A stretch of 22,567 bases of DNA, taken from NCBI GenBank assembly GCA_003562535.1, contig PWUP01000340.1, positions 1 to 22,567 of the forward strand, written 5' to 3'. Under the pieces are notes generated by a model. It had not been told where the DNA came from. It did not search any database and worked only from the letters and a program-made list of their open reading frames with translations. Made by a program: the position numbers and the translations under genes. Source of the DNA: Gammaproteobacteria bacterium (GTDB lineage Bacteria; Pseudomonadota; Gammaproteobacteria; Competibacterales; Competibacteraceae). Of this stretch, positions 7,201 to 15,504 are shown one piece after another; position 1 is the first letter of the stretch; each line of letters opens with the position of its first letter.

Positions 7201-9079
7201 CAAGAATTTGGCGCACTACCGGAGCCGCTACTGAGCTACCGCCGCCACCGTGTTCAACGATGGCGGCAATAGCGATTTGGGGTTGATCAGCCGGAGCATA
7301 GGCAATAAACAGCGCGTGATCATGCAAGTGACGCGGTAAACGCCCCGCATCGTATTCTTCATCTTGGCCTAATCCAAACACCTGCGAGGTACCGGTTTTA
7401 CCGGCAATCTGGTAATCCAAACCTTGGCCGATGCGGCGGGCGGTGCCACGGCGACCGTGCACCACCTCAATCATGGAATGGTTGATATACCGCCAACCGG
7501 TGGGGTCATCATAACCGACCGGCGGCAACAACTCAGGTTCAGTCAGTGCGTAACCTCGACCATTTTGGCCTTGGGTGGCGTACAGTAAGCGCGGACGAAA
7601 ACGCTGGCCACGCATGGCCAGTGCGGCGGTAGCGTGAGCCAGTTGCAGCGGAGTGGTCAGCATATACCCTTGGCCGATGCCCGCAATAACGGTCTCTCCG
7701 GTGTACCAAGGCTGGTTGTGTACCCGGCGTTTCCATTCTGGTGAGGGAATCAAACCGGCTCGCTCACCGACCAAATCAATCCCTGTGGTATAGCTAAAAC
7801 CAAATTGGGTTAAATGCTCATACATACGCTCAATGCCCATATCCAGAGCCAATTGGTAATAGTACACATCACAGGACTCGGCCACAGCCCGCACCATATT
7901 GACCGTGCCGTGACCCGTGCGCAACCAGTCGCGAAACCGCCGCGATGACTGCCCCGGGAGGGTAAAAAAGCCGGGACAAAACACCGAACGGTTATGATCG
8001 GCCACCCCTGTGGAAAACCCAGCGACACTCATCATCGGTTTAATCGTCGAGCCGGGCGGATAAGCTCCCAATAAGGCGCGATTAAACAACGGTCTTTCCG
8101 GGTGGGTATTCAAAGCACGGTAGTCGGTGTGGCTGATGCCGTTGACGAATAGATTGGGGTCATAGTCTGGGGTACTGACAAAGGCCAATACTTCGCCGTT
8201 GCGTGGATCAATGGCCACCACCGCGCCGCTTTGCTCACCTAACGCCTCTTTGGCGTACTGTTGCAGCCGGATATCCAGCGACAAATACAGGTTCATGCCG
8301 GGTACGGGGGGGGTTTTGTCTAATACACGCAAAACCCGACCTTGGGCGTTGGTCTCAACCCGCTGATGGCCAACACGGCCATGCAATAGCTGTTCGTAAG
8401 AGCGTTCAATGCCGGTTTTGCCAATATGCGTCGAACCGGCGTACTGTCTCACATCAATGATTTGCATCTCACGATCATCAATGCGCCCCACATAACCGAC
8501 GGTGTGTACGGCCTGCGGGCCCAGCGGATAATGGCGAGTTAAATCCGCTTCAATGCGCACCCCCGGCATACGGTGCAAATTAACCGACAGGCGTGCCACC
8601 TCGTCTTCCGATAAGTTAAACCGCAGCGGCACCCCACTGTAAGGCGCTCGATTGCGGCTTAAACGGCGAAACCGGTCAACATCCACCGGTTCAATGGCCA
8701 CCAAATCGCGCAGTTGTTGCACGGTATCATCGAAGCTTTGCTCAAGCTGCTCACGGGTAATCTCTAGGCGATGGGAGGGTAAATTGCCGGCCAACAACAC
8801 GCCGTTGCGATCAAAAATCAAGCCGCGCGTTGGTGGCAAGGGCTGTAAGCGCATCCGATTACCATCCGACAGGGTGGTAAAATGCTCATGCTGCATGACT
8901 TGCAACTGCGCCATACGACTGCCTAACAGCAATAACGCCGTACAGGCCAGTACTAACACCCACACTAAGCGGCGCTTAGTGAGTTGATGTTCAACACGGA
9001 TATTCCTGCCACGGGGTAATTTAGGTTCTTTGGCATCGACCGTAGCGACGGCTTGCCCATGCGCGTGGTGCTGTTTCAC
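7154..9079 (-). CDS. mrdA: Penicillin-binding protein 2, elongasome transpeptidase
   Basis: PBP2 is the class B transpeptidase that cross-links peptidoglycan with RodA and MreC during elongation. The product has a cytoplasmic basic N-terminus and one membrane anchor at about 38-54. The periplasmic pedestal starts near RGLIFDRNG (85-93), and the transpeptidase domain covers about 280-630. Catalytic motifs are Ser344-Thr-Ile-Lys347, Ser402-Cys-Asp404 (the SxD form of PBP2) and Lys561-Thr-Gly-Thr564. Length is 641 residues, close to the E. coli protein. The start is GTG 9079, with CAGGTG about nine bases upstream. The gene is 23 bases after mreD and overlaps rodA. Confidence 0.96.
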   Translation of the reverse strand: MKQHHAHGQAVATVDAKEPKLPRGRNIRVEHQLTKRRLVWVLVLACTALLLLGSRMAQLQVMQHEHFTTLSDGNRMRLQPLPPTRGLIFDRNGVLLAGNLPSHRLEITREQLEQSFDDTVQQLRDLVAIEPVDVDRFRRLSRNRAPYSGVPLRFNLSEDEVARLSVNLHRMPGVRIEADLTRHYPLGPQAVHTVGYVGRIDDREMQIIDVRQYAGSTHIGKTGIERSYEQLLHGRVGHQRVETNAQGRVLRVLDKTPPVPGMNLYLSLDIRLQQYAKEALGEQSGAVVAIDPRNGEVLAFVSTPDYDPNLFVNGISHTDYRALNTHPERPLFNRALLGAYPPGSTIKPMMSVAGFSTGVADHNRSVFCPGFFTLPGQSSRRFRDWLRTGHGTVNMVRAVAESCDVYYYQLALDMGIERMYEHLTQFGFSYTTGIDLVGERAGLIPSPEWKRRVHNQPWYTGETVIAGIGQGYMLTTPLQLAHATAALAMRGQRFRPRLLYATQGQNGRGYALTEPELLPPVGYDDPTGWRYINHSMIEVVHGRRGTARRIGQGLDYQIAGKTGTSQVFGLGQDEEYDAGRLPRHLHDHALFIAYAPADQPQIAIAAIVEHGGGGSSVAAPVVRQILDGYFRLWEQTADLSQ

Positions 9080-9102
9080 TCCAAGTTCACCTGATGACCA
9101 AC

Positions 9103-9591
9103 CTACTCAATGCGATAGTGACGCCGCAAGTCACGCAGCGCGATCAACACAATGGGCCAGAATAAGGCTCCAGTGACCGCAGGCACAAAAAACCAGCCAT
9201 CACCCGATGAATAACCCATTATGCCGTTCATCCACGACAAGAGCAAACGCCCCATTAATAAAAATAACAACATAGTGAGGGCTTGCTGCCAGAGTGGAAA
9301 TAATCGGACTTGTCGGTGAGCTTTGACCGCACAAAACGCCCAAATACTGTAGACCAAGGCGTGTTGGCCGAGTAATACCCCCTGTGCAGCATCGACCAAC
9401 AGGCCAAGCACCCACCCAGTGATGACGCCAACCCGCTGCGGTAAAGCCATGCACCAATACATCAACACCAAGGCCAAGAAGTCTGGCTTGAACGACCCTA
9501 ACCACGGCGGTACCGGCAAACTATCGAGGATAAAACCAACGGCTAAGGTTGCGATAATGACCCAAGTCCCCTGTTGATTTGGCCACAGCAT
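9103..9591 (-). CDS. mreD: Rod shape-determining membrane protein MreD
   Basis: MreD is an integral inner-membrane part of the elongasome that works with MreC to regulate PBP2-RodA. The product has 162 residues and five to six hydrophobic segments. Conserved family elements are PPWLGSFKPDFLALVLMYWC at 28-47 and GWVLGLLVDAAQGVLLGQHA at about 59-78. The ATG at 9591 follows the mreC stop after a single base and has no clear Shine-Dalgarno sequence, so translation is probably coupled to mreC. Confidence 0.95.
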   Translation of the reverse strand: MLWPNQQGTWVIIATLAVGFILDSLPVPPWLGSFKPDFLALVLMYWCMALPQRVGVITGWVLGLLVDAAQGVLLGQHALVYSIWAFCAVKAHRQVRLFPLWQQALTMLLFLLMGRLLLSWMNGIMGYSSGDGWFFVPAVTGALFWPIVLIALRDLRRHYRIE

Positions 9592-9592
9592 A

Positions 9593-10489
9593 TCAGCGGG
9601 CGGTTGCGCTCAGGGCATCATTGGAATAATCAGGCGCGACATCCAGCACTAAAACCTCACGAATGCGATCCAATTCCACCGCCGGTCGGGCATCAATGCG
9701 AGCAAATGGACTGCCTGGGTCAAATTCCACGGCTGTCACCACACCGACCGGATAGCCACGGGGAAACCGTCCTCCCATGCCCGAAGTCATCAACACATCA
9801 CCGACTTGTATATCGTAATTGTTAGGCACATAAGGTAACTCTAAACGTTGATAATTGCCCGTACCGACGGCTAATGTACGCAAACCGTTACGATTAACTT
9901 GAACCGGCAAGGCATGATTCGGATCAGTAATTAAAATCGCGGTTGAACTCAGTGGATTAGCATGAACGATTTGTCCAACCACCCCGCGCTGATCCAGCAG
10001 GGGCTGTCCCACCTGCACGCCTTGCTTTTGGCCACGGTTGAGCAGTATTCGATGCCGATAAGGGTCACTGTCTACCGTTAATAATTCAGCAATCAACACT
10101 CGTTCGCGCATCTGCGTGGCTGAGTCCAATAAGGTGCGCAGACGGCGATTTTCCACTTCCAAAGCCGTTAAGCGTTGGATTTGGGCATTAAGTAATAGTT
10201 GCTGATGCCGCAGGCGTTGGTTTTCATGGATCAGAGTTTGTTGATCCACCCATAAGTGATGCAAACGCTGGCCGGCATCGATGGGAAAGCTAATCGCCCG
10301 TTGCAAAGGATACACCAAGGTTGCTAACACCCCACGAACGGGTTGTAAATAGGCCGTCCGGTGATCAAACCACATAAAGCCCATCGAGACCATGATCACA
10401 ACCACCAGCTTGAGGGTGATGATCAGCTCGGCACTCAACCAAGGACGCTCAGGGGTTACTTGGGACAATGACGTACCCGATGCACGCAA
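9593..10489 (-). CDS. mreC: Rod shape-determining protein MreC
   Basis: MreC is a bitopic inner-membrane protein that activates PBP2 from the periplasm. It has a short cytoplasmic tail and a membrane segment at about 22-42. A coiled coil follows at about 82-125 (NQRLRHQQLLL, EVENRRLRTLL). The beta-barrel domain continues to residue about 285, with GQKQGVQVGQPLLDQRGVVG being typical. Length is 298 residues. The start appears to be TTG at 10489 with only a weak GGA upstream; a nearby in-frame TTG inside the leader is possible. The gene is 24 bases downstream of mreB and one base before mreD. Confidence 0.95.
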   Translation of the reverse strand: MRASGTSLSQVTPERPWLSAELIITLKLVVVIMVSMGFMWFDHRTAYLQPVRGVLATLVYPLQRAISFPIDAGQRLHHLWVDQQTLIHENQRLRHQQLLLNAQIQRLTALEVENRRLRTLLDSATQMRERVLIAELLTVDSDPYRHRILLNRGQKQGVQVGQPLLDQRGVVGQIVHANPLSSTAILITDPNHALPVQVNRNGLRTLAVGTGNYQRLELPYVPNNYDIQVGDVLMTSGMGGRFPRGYPVGVVTAVEFDPGSPFARIDARPAVELDRIREVLVLDVAPDYSNDALSATAR

Positions 10490-10513
10490 TCTCTAATCCA
10501 CAGACCGGTCGTT

Positions 10514-11560
10514 TTATTCGGTTGCGAAGACATCAGGGCCGTATTCGTCAATCATTTCCAGCACTCGCCCGCCACCGCGAGCAACGCAGGTCAGCGGATC
10601 TTCAGCCACAACGACATTTAAACCGGATTCTTCCATGACCAGTTTATCTAAATCGCGCAATAATGCCCCGCCGCCGGTCAGCACAATCCCCCGTTCAGCC
10701 ACATCAGCCGCCAGTTCGGGGGGAGTGGCTTCTAAGGCCAGTTTTACCGAGCTGACGATGCCTGATAGCGGCTCTTGTAAGGCTTCTAAAATTTCGTTGC
10801 TGTTCAGGGTAAAGCTGCGCGGCACCCCTTCAGCTAAATTGCGCCCTTTAATTTCGATTTCACGCACTTCACTGCCGGGATAAGCGCTGCCGATTTCGTG
10901 TTTGATGCGTTCGGCGGTCGGTTCACCGATCAACATACCGAAATTGCGGCGCACATAGTTGATAATCGCATCATCGAAACGATCTCCGCCCACACGCACC
11001 GATGCCGAATACACAATGCCATTGAGAGAAATCACCGCCACTTCTGACGTGCCCCCACCGATATCCAGCACCATAGAGCCACGGGCTTCATCCACAGGCA
11101 TACCCGCACCGATGGCTGCCGCCATAGGCTCAGGCATGAGGTAGGTTTCACGGGCGCCGGCACCGATGGCGGATTCGCGGATAGCACGGCGCTCCACTTG
11201 GGTTGAGCCACAGGGTACACAAATCAAGACCCGTGGACTGGGATTAAAAAACCGCCGTGCATGGACTTTGCGGATAAAATGCTGGAGCATTTTCTCAGTA
11301 ACCACAAAATCGGCGATGACGCCGTCTTTGAGGGGGCGGATTGTCGTCAGATTGCCGGGGGTGCGCCCCAACATCTTTTTGGCTTCAATCCCTACGGCAG
11401 CGACGGTACGCGGTCCGCCGCGGCTGACATCTTGATGGACGGCAACGACAGAGGGCTCGTCTAGGACGATACCTGCCCCCCGCACATAAATTAGCGTGTT
11501 GGCTGTGCCCAAATCGATGGATAAATCATTGGAAAACAGGCCTCGTATACGTTTAAACAT
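10514..11560 (-). CDS. mreB: Rod shape-determining actin-like protein MreB
   Basis: MreB forms ATP-dependent membrane-bound filaments that orient lateral wall synthesis. The product is 348 residues with the actin-fold nucleotide motifs: phosphate-1 LSIDLGTANTLIYV near the N-terminus, phosphate-2 LDIGGGTSEVAVISL in the middle, and the adenosine motif GIVLTGGGALLRDL near the C-terminus. The N-terminus MFKRIRGLFSND fits a membrane-binding amphipathic tip. It is the first gene of the minus-strand cell-wall run and is divergent from gatC across 149 bases. I could not assign a convincing sigma-70 promoter for it. Confidence 0.98.
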   Translation of the reverse strand: MFKRIRGLFSNDLSIDLGTANTLIYVRGAGIVLDEPSVVAVHQDVSRGGPRTVAAVGIEAKKMLGRTPGNLTTIRPLKDGVIADFVVTEKMLQHFIRKVHARRFFNPSPRVLICVPCGSTQVERRAIRESAIGAGARETYLMPEPMAAAIGAGMPVDEARGSMVLDIGGGTSEVAVISLNGIVYSASVRVGGDRFDDAIINYVRRNFGMLIGEPTAERIKHEIGSAYPGSEVREIEIKGRNLAEGVPRSFTLNSNEILEALQEPLSGIVSSVKLALEATPPELAADVAERGIVLTGGGALLRDLDKLVMEESGLNVVVAEDPLTCVARGGGRVLEMIDEYGPDVFATE

Positions 11561-11658
11561 TCTGAATTATTTGCCTGGAACAGGGTTAAGAGGGTTAAAG
11601 TGCATCAACGACTCGCTGTTGGGTTCAACACGGTCGGTGTGCTAGTTTAAGACAATTT

Positions 11659-11690
11659 TTGTCATCGTGCATAATTGCAGACTATATAAC
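11659..11690 (+). promoter_or_regulatory. Predicted sigma-70 promoter of gatCAB
   Basis: A -35 box TTGTCA (11659-11664) is followed after 18 bases by TATATA (11683-11688); the overlapping TATAAC at 11685-11690 is an alternative. Transcription would begin near 11694-11697, leaving a leader of only about 15 bases that carries the GGAGA ribosome site at 11696-11700. The -35 box overlaps a perfect short inverted repeat, GACAA-TTT-TTGTC, at 11651-11663. Confidence 0.5.
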
Positions 11691-11709
11691 TTTTCGGAGA
11701 GTGATGATA

Positions 11710-11991
11710 ATGCAAGCCGCCGAGGTACGCCATATTGCCCATCTTGCCCGTCTTGCCGTACACGACAGCGAGATGAGTGCTTACACCCGCGATCTCAGCG
11801 CGATTTTGGATCTGGTTGATCAGATGAATCGCATTGATACCACAGGGATTGAGCCGTTAGCCAACCCACTTGAGCAAGTCCAGCGCCTGCGCCCAGATGA
11901 GATTACCGCAACCGACCAGCGAGCGCGGTATCAGGGCACGGCTCCACAGGTTGAACGGGGGCTGTATTTAGTTCCTAAAGTCATTGACTAG
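11710..11991 (+). CDS. gatC: Asp/Glu-tRNA(Asn/Gln) amidotransferase subunit C
   Basis: GatC is the small structural subunit that clamps GatA to GatB in the enzyme converting Glu-tRNA(Gln) and/or Asp-tRNA(Asn) to the correct amide. The product is 93 residues, the usual length. Motifs are VRHIAHLARLAV at 6-17, DQMNRIDTTGIEPLANPLE in the middle and the ending GLYLVPKVID. I chose ATG 11710 because GGAGA (11696-11700) lies nine bases upstream. ATG 11704 is too close to that site, and an in-frame ATG at 11659 would lie inside the predicted promoter. gatA starts 14 bases downstream. Confidence 0.96.
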   Translation: MQAAEVRHIAHLARLAVHDSEMSAYTRDLSAILDLVDQMNRIDTTGIEPLANPLEQVQRLRPDEITATDQRARYQGTAPQVERGLYLVPKVID

Positions 11992-12005
11992 GTAGCATCA
12001 TTATT

Positions 12006-13463
12006 ATGTTTGATTCGACCATCCGGCAATTAGGACAGGCTCTGCGGCGGCGAGAATTTTCCGTCAGTGAATTGACCCAAACGCTGTTGCAGCGGATTGA
12101 AGCCTTCAATCCGATCCTAAACGCTTTTATTAGCCCGACCCCAGAGGTAGCACGCCAACAAGCGGTGGCCGCTGAGGCGCGTTTGGCGGCGGGCACTGCC
12201 GAACCCCTAACCGGCATACCGCTGGCTCATAAAGATTTATTTTGCACCGCGGGTGTGCGCACAAGCTGTGGCTCCCGTATGTTGGCTAATTTCATTGCCC
12301 CTTATGAGTCCGCTGTCAGCGAACGCTGTCAAGCGGCTGGCATGGTGATGCTGGGTAAAACCAATATGGACGAATTCGCTATGGGGTCCAGCAATGAAAA
12401 CAGTTTTTTCGGCGCGGTGCGCAACCCGTGGGATCGCGACTGTGTTCCTGGGGGGTCTTCAGGCGGTTCAGCCGCCGCTGTCGCGGCGCGCTTAGTGCCA
12501 GCCGCCACTGGCACCGATACCGGTGGCTCCATTCGCCAACCGGCGGCGTTTACGGGTATTACCGGCTTAAAACCCACTTATGGCCGTGTCTCACGTTGGG
12601 GGATGGTGGCCTTCGCCTCCAGCCTAGATCAAGGCGGCGTTATGGCGCGCACGGCTGAAGACTGCGCCTTAGTGTTGCAGGCGATCGCCGGTTTTGATCC
12701 ACGCGACTCCACCTCAGCGGATCATGCCGTCCCAGATTACAGCGCCACGCTGGATCAGGATCTTAGCGGATTAACCTTGGGTGTGCCTCAGGAATACTTC
12801 AGCACCGGCCTGGACAGTGCGGTTGAGCAGTGCATCCAAGAAGCGATTGCGCAGTACCGTAAACTGGGGGCGCAAGTGCGTGAAATCCGCTTGCCCAGCA
12901 GTGCTCTCGCCATTCCTGCCTACTACGTTATTGCCCCGGCTGAGGCATCGAGTAATCTGGCGCGCTATGATGGAGTACGCTATGGTTATCGCTGCCAAGA
13001 CCCTGAGGATCTACTGGATTTGTACACCCGCTCACGCGGCGAAGGGTTTGGTGCCGAAGTCAAACGCCGGATTATGGTGGGGACTTATGCCCTATCGGCG
13101 GGTTATTTCGATGCCTATTATCGCAAAGCGCAGCAAATCCGCCGGTTAATCCGTGAAGATTTCCAAAACGCCTTTAGCGAGGTGGATCTCATCGTCGGCC
13201 CTACGACCCCGACCACGGCTTTCGCCTTAGGTGCGCAAGTTGATGACCCTGTCACCATGTACCTTAATGATATTTACACGGTCGCCGTCAACTTAGCCGG
13301 TCTGCCCGCGCTGTCGCATCCCGTGGGTTTGGTCGAAAATCGTCCGGTGGGTCTGCAACTGATTGCGAATTATTTCAATGAAGCGCTACTGCTCAACAGC
13401 GCCCACCGCTACCAGCAGGTCAGCGACTGGCATCAACACCTGCCCCCCGGCTGTGCCGACTGA
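12006..13463 (+). CDS. gatA: Asp/Glu-tRNA(Asn/Gln) amidotransferase subunit A (glutaminase/amidase)
   Basis: GatA releases ammonia from glutamine and channels it to GatB. It is an amidase-signature protein of 485 residues. The catalytic triad is Lys76 (AHKDLF), cis-Ser151 (PGGSSGGS) and nucleophile Ser175 (TDTGGSIRQPA), with the same internal spacing as characterised GatA enzymes. GLKPTYGRVSRWG follows. The ATG at 12006 is preceded by AGGTAG about ten bases upstream. The gene lies between gatC and gatB in the conserved order. Presence of gatCAB implies that Gln-tRNA and/or Asn-tRNA is made by the indirect route in this organism. Confidence 0.98.
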   Translation: MFDSTIRQLGQALRRREFSVSELTQTLLQRIEAFNPILNAFISPTPEVARQQAVAAEARLAAGTAEPLTGIPLAHKDLFCTAGVRTSCGSRMLANFIAPYESAVSERCQAAGMVMLGKTNMDEFAMGSSNENSFFGAVRNPWDRDCVPGGSSGGSAAAVAARLVPAATGTDTGGSIRQPAAFTGITGLKPTYGRVSRWGMVAFASSLDQGGVMARTAEDCALVLQAIAGFDPRDSTSADHAVPDYSATLDQDLSGLTLGVPQEYFSTGLDSAVEQCIQEAIAQYRKLGAQVREIRLPSSALAIPAYYVIAPAEASSNLARYDGVRYGYRCQDPEDLLDLYTRSRGEGFGAEVKRRIMVGTYALSAGYFDAYYRKAQQIRRLIREDFQNAFSEVDLIVGPTTPTTAFALGAQVDDPVTMYLNDIYTVAVNLAGLPALSHPVGLVENRPVGLQLIANYFNEALLLNSAHRYQQVSDWHQHLPPGCAD

Positions 13464-13485
13464 GTTCACCAATAGGATATTCATC

Positions 13486-14931
13486 ATGCAATGGGAAACT
13501 GTCATCGGGCTAGAAATTCACGCCCAGCTTGCGACGCGCAGTAAAATTTTTTCCGGCAGCGCTACGGCTTACGGAGCGCCGCCCAATACCCAGGCCAGTG
13601 CTATCGATCTGGGCTTGCCCGGTGTTCTGCCGGTACTCAATGCCGAAGCCGTGCGCATGGCGGTCTGTTTGGGGCTGGCTATTGAGGCCGAGATTGCTCG
13701 TCACTGCGTGTTTGCGCGTAAAAACTATTTTTATCCTGATCTGCCCAAGGGCTATCAGATCAGCCAGTATGAACAGCCGATTGTCAGCAATGGGCGTATT
13801 GACATCGAATGCGCTGCGGGTCAACGTAAAACCATTGGTATCACCCGCGCTCATCTGGAAGAAGACGCCGGCAAATCGCTGCATGAGGATTTTCAGGGTC
13901 TGACCGGCATTGATCTCAACCGTGCTGGGACACCACTGCTGGAAATCGTCTCCGAACCCGATTTACGCTCAGCGCATGAAGCGGTGGCGTATATGAAACA
14001 ACTGCACCAATTGGTGCGTTATCTGGGTATTTCCGATGGCAATATGCAGGAGGGATCATTCCGCTGCGATGCCAATGTGTCCGTGCGCCCTGTAGGCCAA
14101 ACCGCTTTCGGCACCCGCACTGAAATTAAAAATTTAAATTCGTTTCGCTTTGTCGAACAAGCCATTGAATTTGAAGTGGAGCGCCAAATCCATGTCTTGG
14201 AAAACGGCGGTTCCATCGTTCAAGAAACCCGCTTGTTTGATCCCGAACGCGGCGAAACCCGTTCCATGCGCGGCAAAGAAGAGGCGCATGATTACCGCTA
14301 TTTTCCCGATCCCGATCTGCTGCCGGTGGTGCTGGATGACGCCTTCATCGCCGCCGTCCGTGAGCAACTGCCTGAACTGCCCGATGTGCGCCGCCAGCGG
14401 TTGATTAACACTCATGGACTGTCCCCAGCGGATGCTGCCCAACTGGCGGGGCAACGCGCTTGGGCTGATTATTACGAAACCGTTGTTGATGGCTTAGAGG
14501 TCTCAGCGGCTAAGCTGGTGGCTAATTGGATGCTGGGCGAACTGGCCGCACTGCTGAACCGCCAAGGCTTAACCATCAGCGCCAGCCCGATCAGCCCCCA
14601 GCAACTCGCCGGATTATTACGCCGTGTGCACGACGGAACGCTGTCTGGCCATTTGGCTAAAGAAGTGTTGACTGAACTCAGCCACAGCGCTGCGGATGTT
14701 GATGACATTATTGCCCAGCGGGGATTGCAACAAATTTCCGATACCACCGCCATTGAAGCTGCCTTGGATGTTATACTTGCAGATCACCCAGAGCAAGTAG
14801 CACAGTACCGAGCGGGTAAAACCAAGCTGAAGGGGTTTTTCGTCGGTCAAGCGATGAAAGTCTTTAAAGGCAAAGCGAATCCACAAGTGATTAATGCATT
14901 GCTAGATCGCAAACTTACGGGTAAGGATTGA
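13486..14931 (+). CDS. gatB: Asp/Glu-tRNA(Asn/Gln) amidotransferase subunit B (kinase/transamidase)
   Basis: GatB binds the misacylated tRNA, activates the side-chain carboxylate with ATP and amidates it. The product is 481 residues. Visible motifs are VIGLEIHAQL at 6-15, RKNYFYPDLPKGYQISQYEQ, HLEEDAGKSLH, GTPLLEIVSEPD and EGSFRCDANVSVRP. The C-terminal 150 residues form the helical and YqeY-like tRNA-binding tail, ending VINALLDRKL. The start at ATG 13486 has AGGA eight bases upstream. An in-frame ATG at 13363 would overlap gatA by 100 bases and add a non-conserved leader, so I reject it. The N-terminus lacks the zinc-binding cysteines seen in some GatB proteins, as in Pseudomonas. Confidence 0.97.
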   Translation: MQWETVIGLEIHAQLATRSKIFSGSATAYGAPPNTQASAIDLGLPGVLPVLNAEAVRMAVCLGLAIEAEIARHCVFARKNYFYPDLPKGYQISQYEQPIVSNGRIDIECAAGQRKTIGITRAHLEEDAGKSLHEDFQGLTGIDLNRAGTPLLEIVSEPDLRSAHEAVAYMKQLHQLVRYLGISDGNMQEGSFRCDANVSVRPVGQTAFGTRTEIKNLNSFRFVEQAIEFEVERQIHVLENGGSIVQETRLFDPERGETRSMRGKEEAHDYRYFPDPDLLPVVLDDAFIAAVREQLPELPDVRRQRLINTHGLSPADAAQLAGQRAWADYYETVVDGLEVSAAKLVANWMLGELAALLNRQGLTISASPISPQQLAGLLRRVHDGTLSGHLAKEVLTELSHSAADVDDIIAQRGLQQISDTTAIEAALDVILADHPEQVAQYRAGKTKLKGFFVGQAMKVFKGKANPQVINALLDRKLTGKD

Positions 14932-15503
14932 GTGCGGCACCGCACCGACTGCTTTTTTCCAAGGTCATTGATTACCAAGTTATGAACGCCCTGCTGAACC
15001 CATTTTGGATGATTTGCCTATTGCGCAGCGGGCCGCAAGACTTGCCCGCGTCCTATCCGCTCCTCAAACTGGTACTGGTAGCTTATGTACTCAGCGGCTT
15101 ACTGTTTTTGATCAGCGGCGTGGGCACGCTGGGGCTGTATTCGGCGCTGGTGTTAGTGGTTGTAGATACGCTGTTATTAGCCGGTTTCACTTATCTGATC
15201 CTGCGCACATTTGACTACTCCGCTCGGTTTATCCAGACCTTGACGGCGTTGGCCGGTGCAGGGGCGTTGCTGCAATTCATCGCCTTGCCCCTGGGTTGGT
15301 GGTTTACTTGGGCCGACAACGCCGCAGCCGCCGCCCAAATACCGGCCCTGTTATGGCTGATATTAATGATGTGGAGTTTGATCGTTACCGGACATATCTT
15401 ACGCCATGCCTTGTCAGTTTCCCTCGGGATAGGGGTACTCTGTGCCCTAGGGTATGTGCTGGTTTCTTGGACGTTAGCCGAACAATTAATGCTAGGGTTA
15501 TAA
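14928..15503 (+). CDS. Uncharacterised five-helix inner-membrane protein (YIP1-like)
   Basis: This is a 191-residue, very hydrophobic protein with about five predicted membrane segments, near residues 46-66, 70-92, 103-127, 138-160 and 163-187. The short N-terminal part carries FSKVIDYQVMNALLNPFW before the first helix. Size and layout resemble bacterial YIP1-domain membrane proteins, but I cannot confirm the family and assign no function. The start is uncertain. A TTG at 14928 overlaps the gatB stop as TTGA, with AAGGA immediately in front, too close for normal initiation. The next ATG, at 14982, has no ribosome site. The gene joins gatB to the signalling genes, with cheB-cheR starting one base after its stop. 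Confidence 0.75.
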   Translation: MSAAPHRLLFSKVIDYQVMNALLNPFWMICLLRSGPQDLPASYPLLKLVLVAYVLSGLLFLISGVGTLGLYSALVLVVVDTLLLAGFTYLILRTFDYSARFIQTLTALAGAGALLQFIALPLGWWFTWADNAAAAAQIPALLWLILMMWSLIVTGHILRHALSVSLGIGVLCALGYVLVSWTLAEQLMLGL

Positions 15504-15504
15504 T

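Noticed and set aside
11561..11660. A promoter for mreB on the minus strand
   Set aside because: TTGTCT and TTGAAC hexamers occur, but none has an acceptable -10 box at 16-18 bases, so I did not call one.
13363..13485. A 41-residue N-terminal extension of gatB
   Set aside because: It overlaps gatA by 100 bases and is non-conserved in character, and a good ribosome site precedes ATG 13486.
13510..13903. Open frames of about 124 codons on both strands inside gatB
   Set aside because: They are out-of-frame shadows of a highly conserved gene, with no protein motif of their own.
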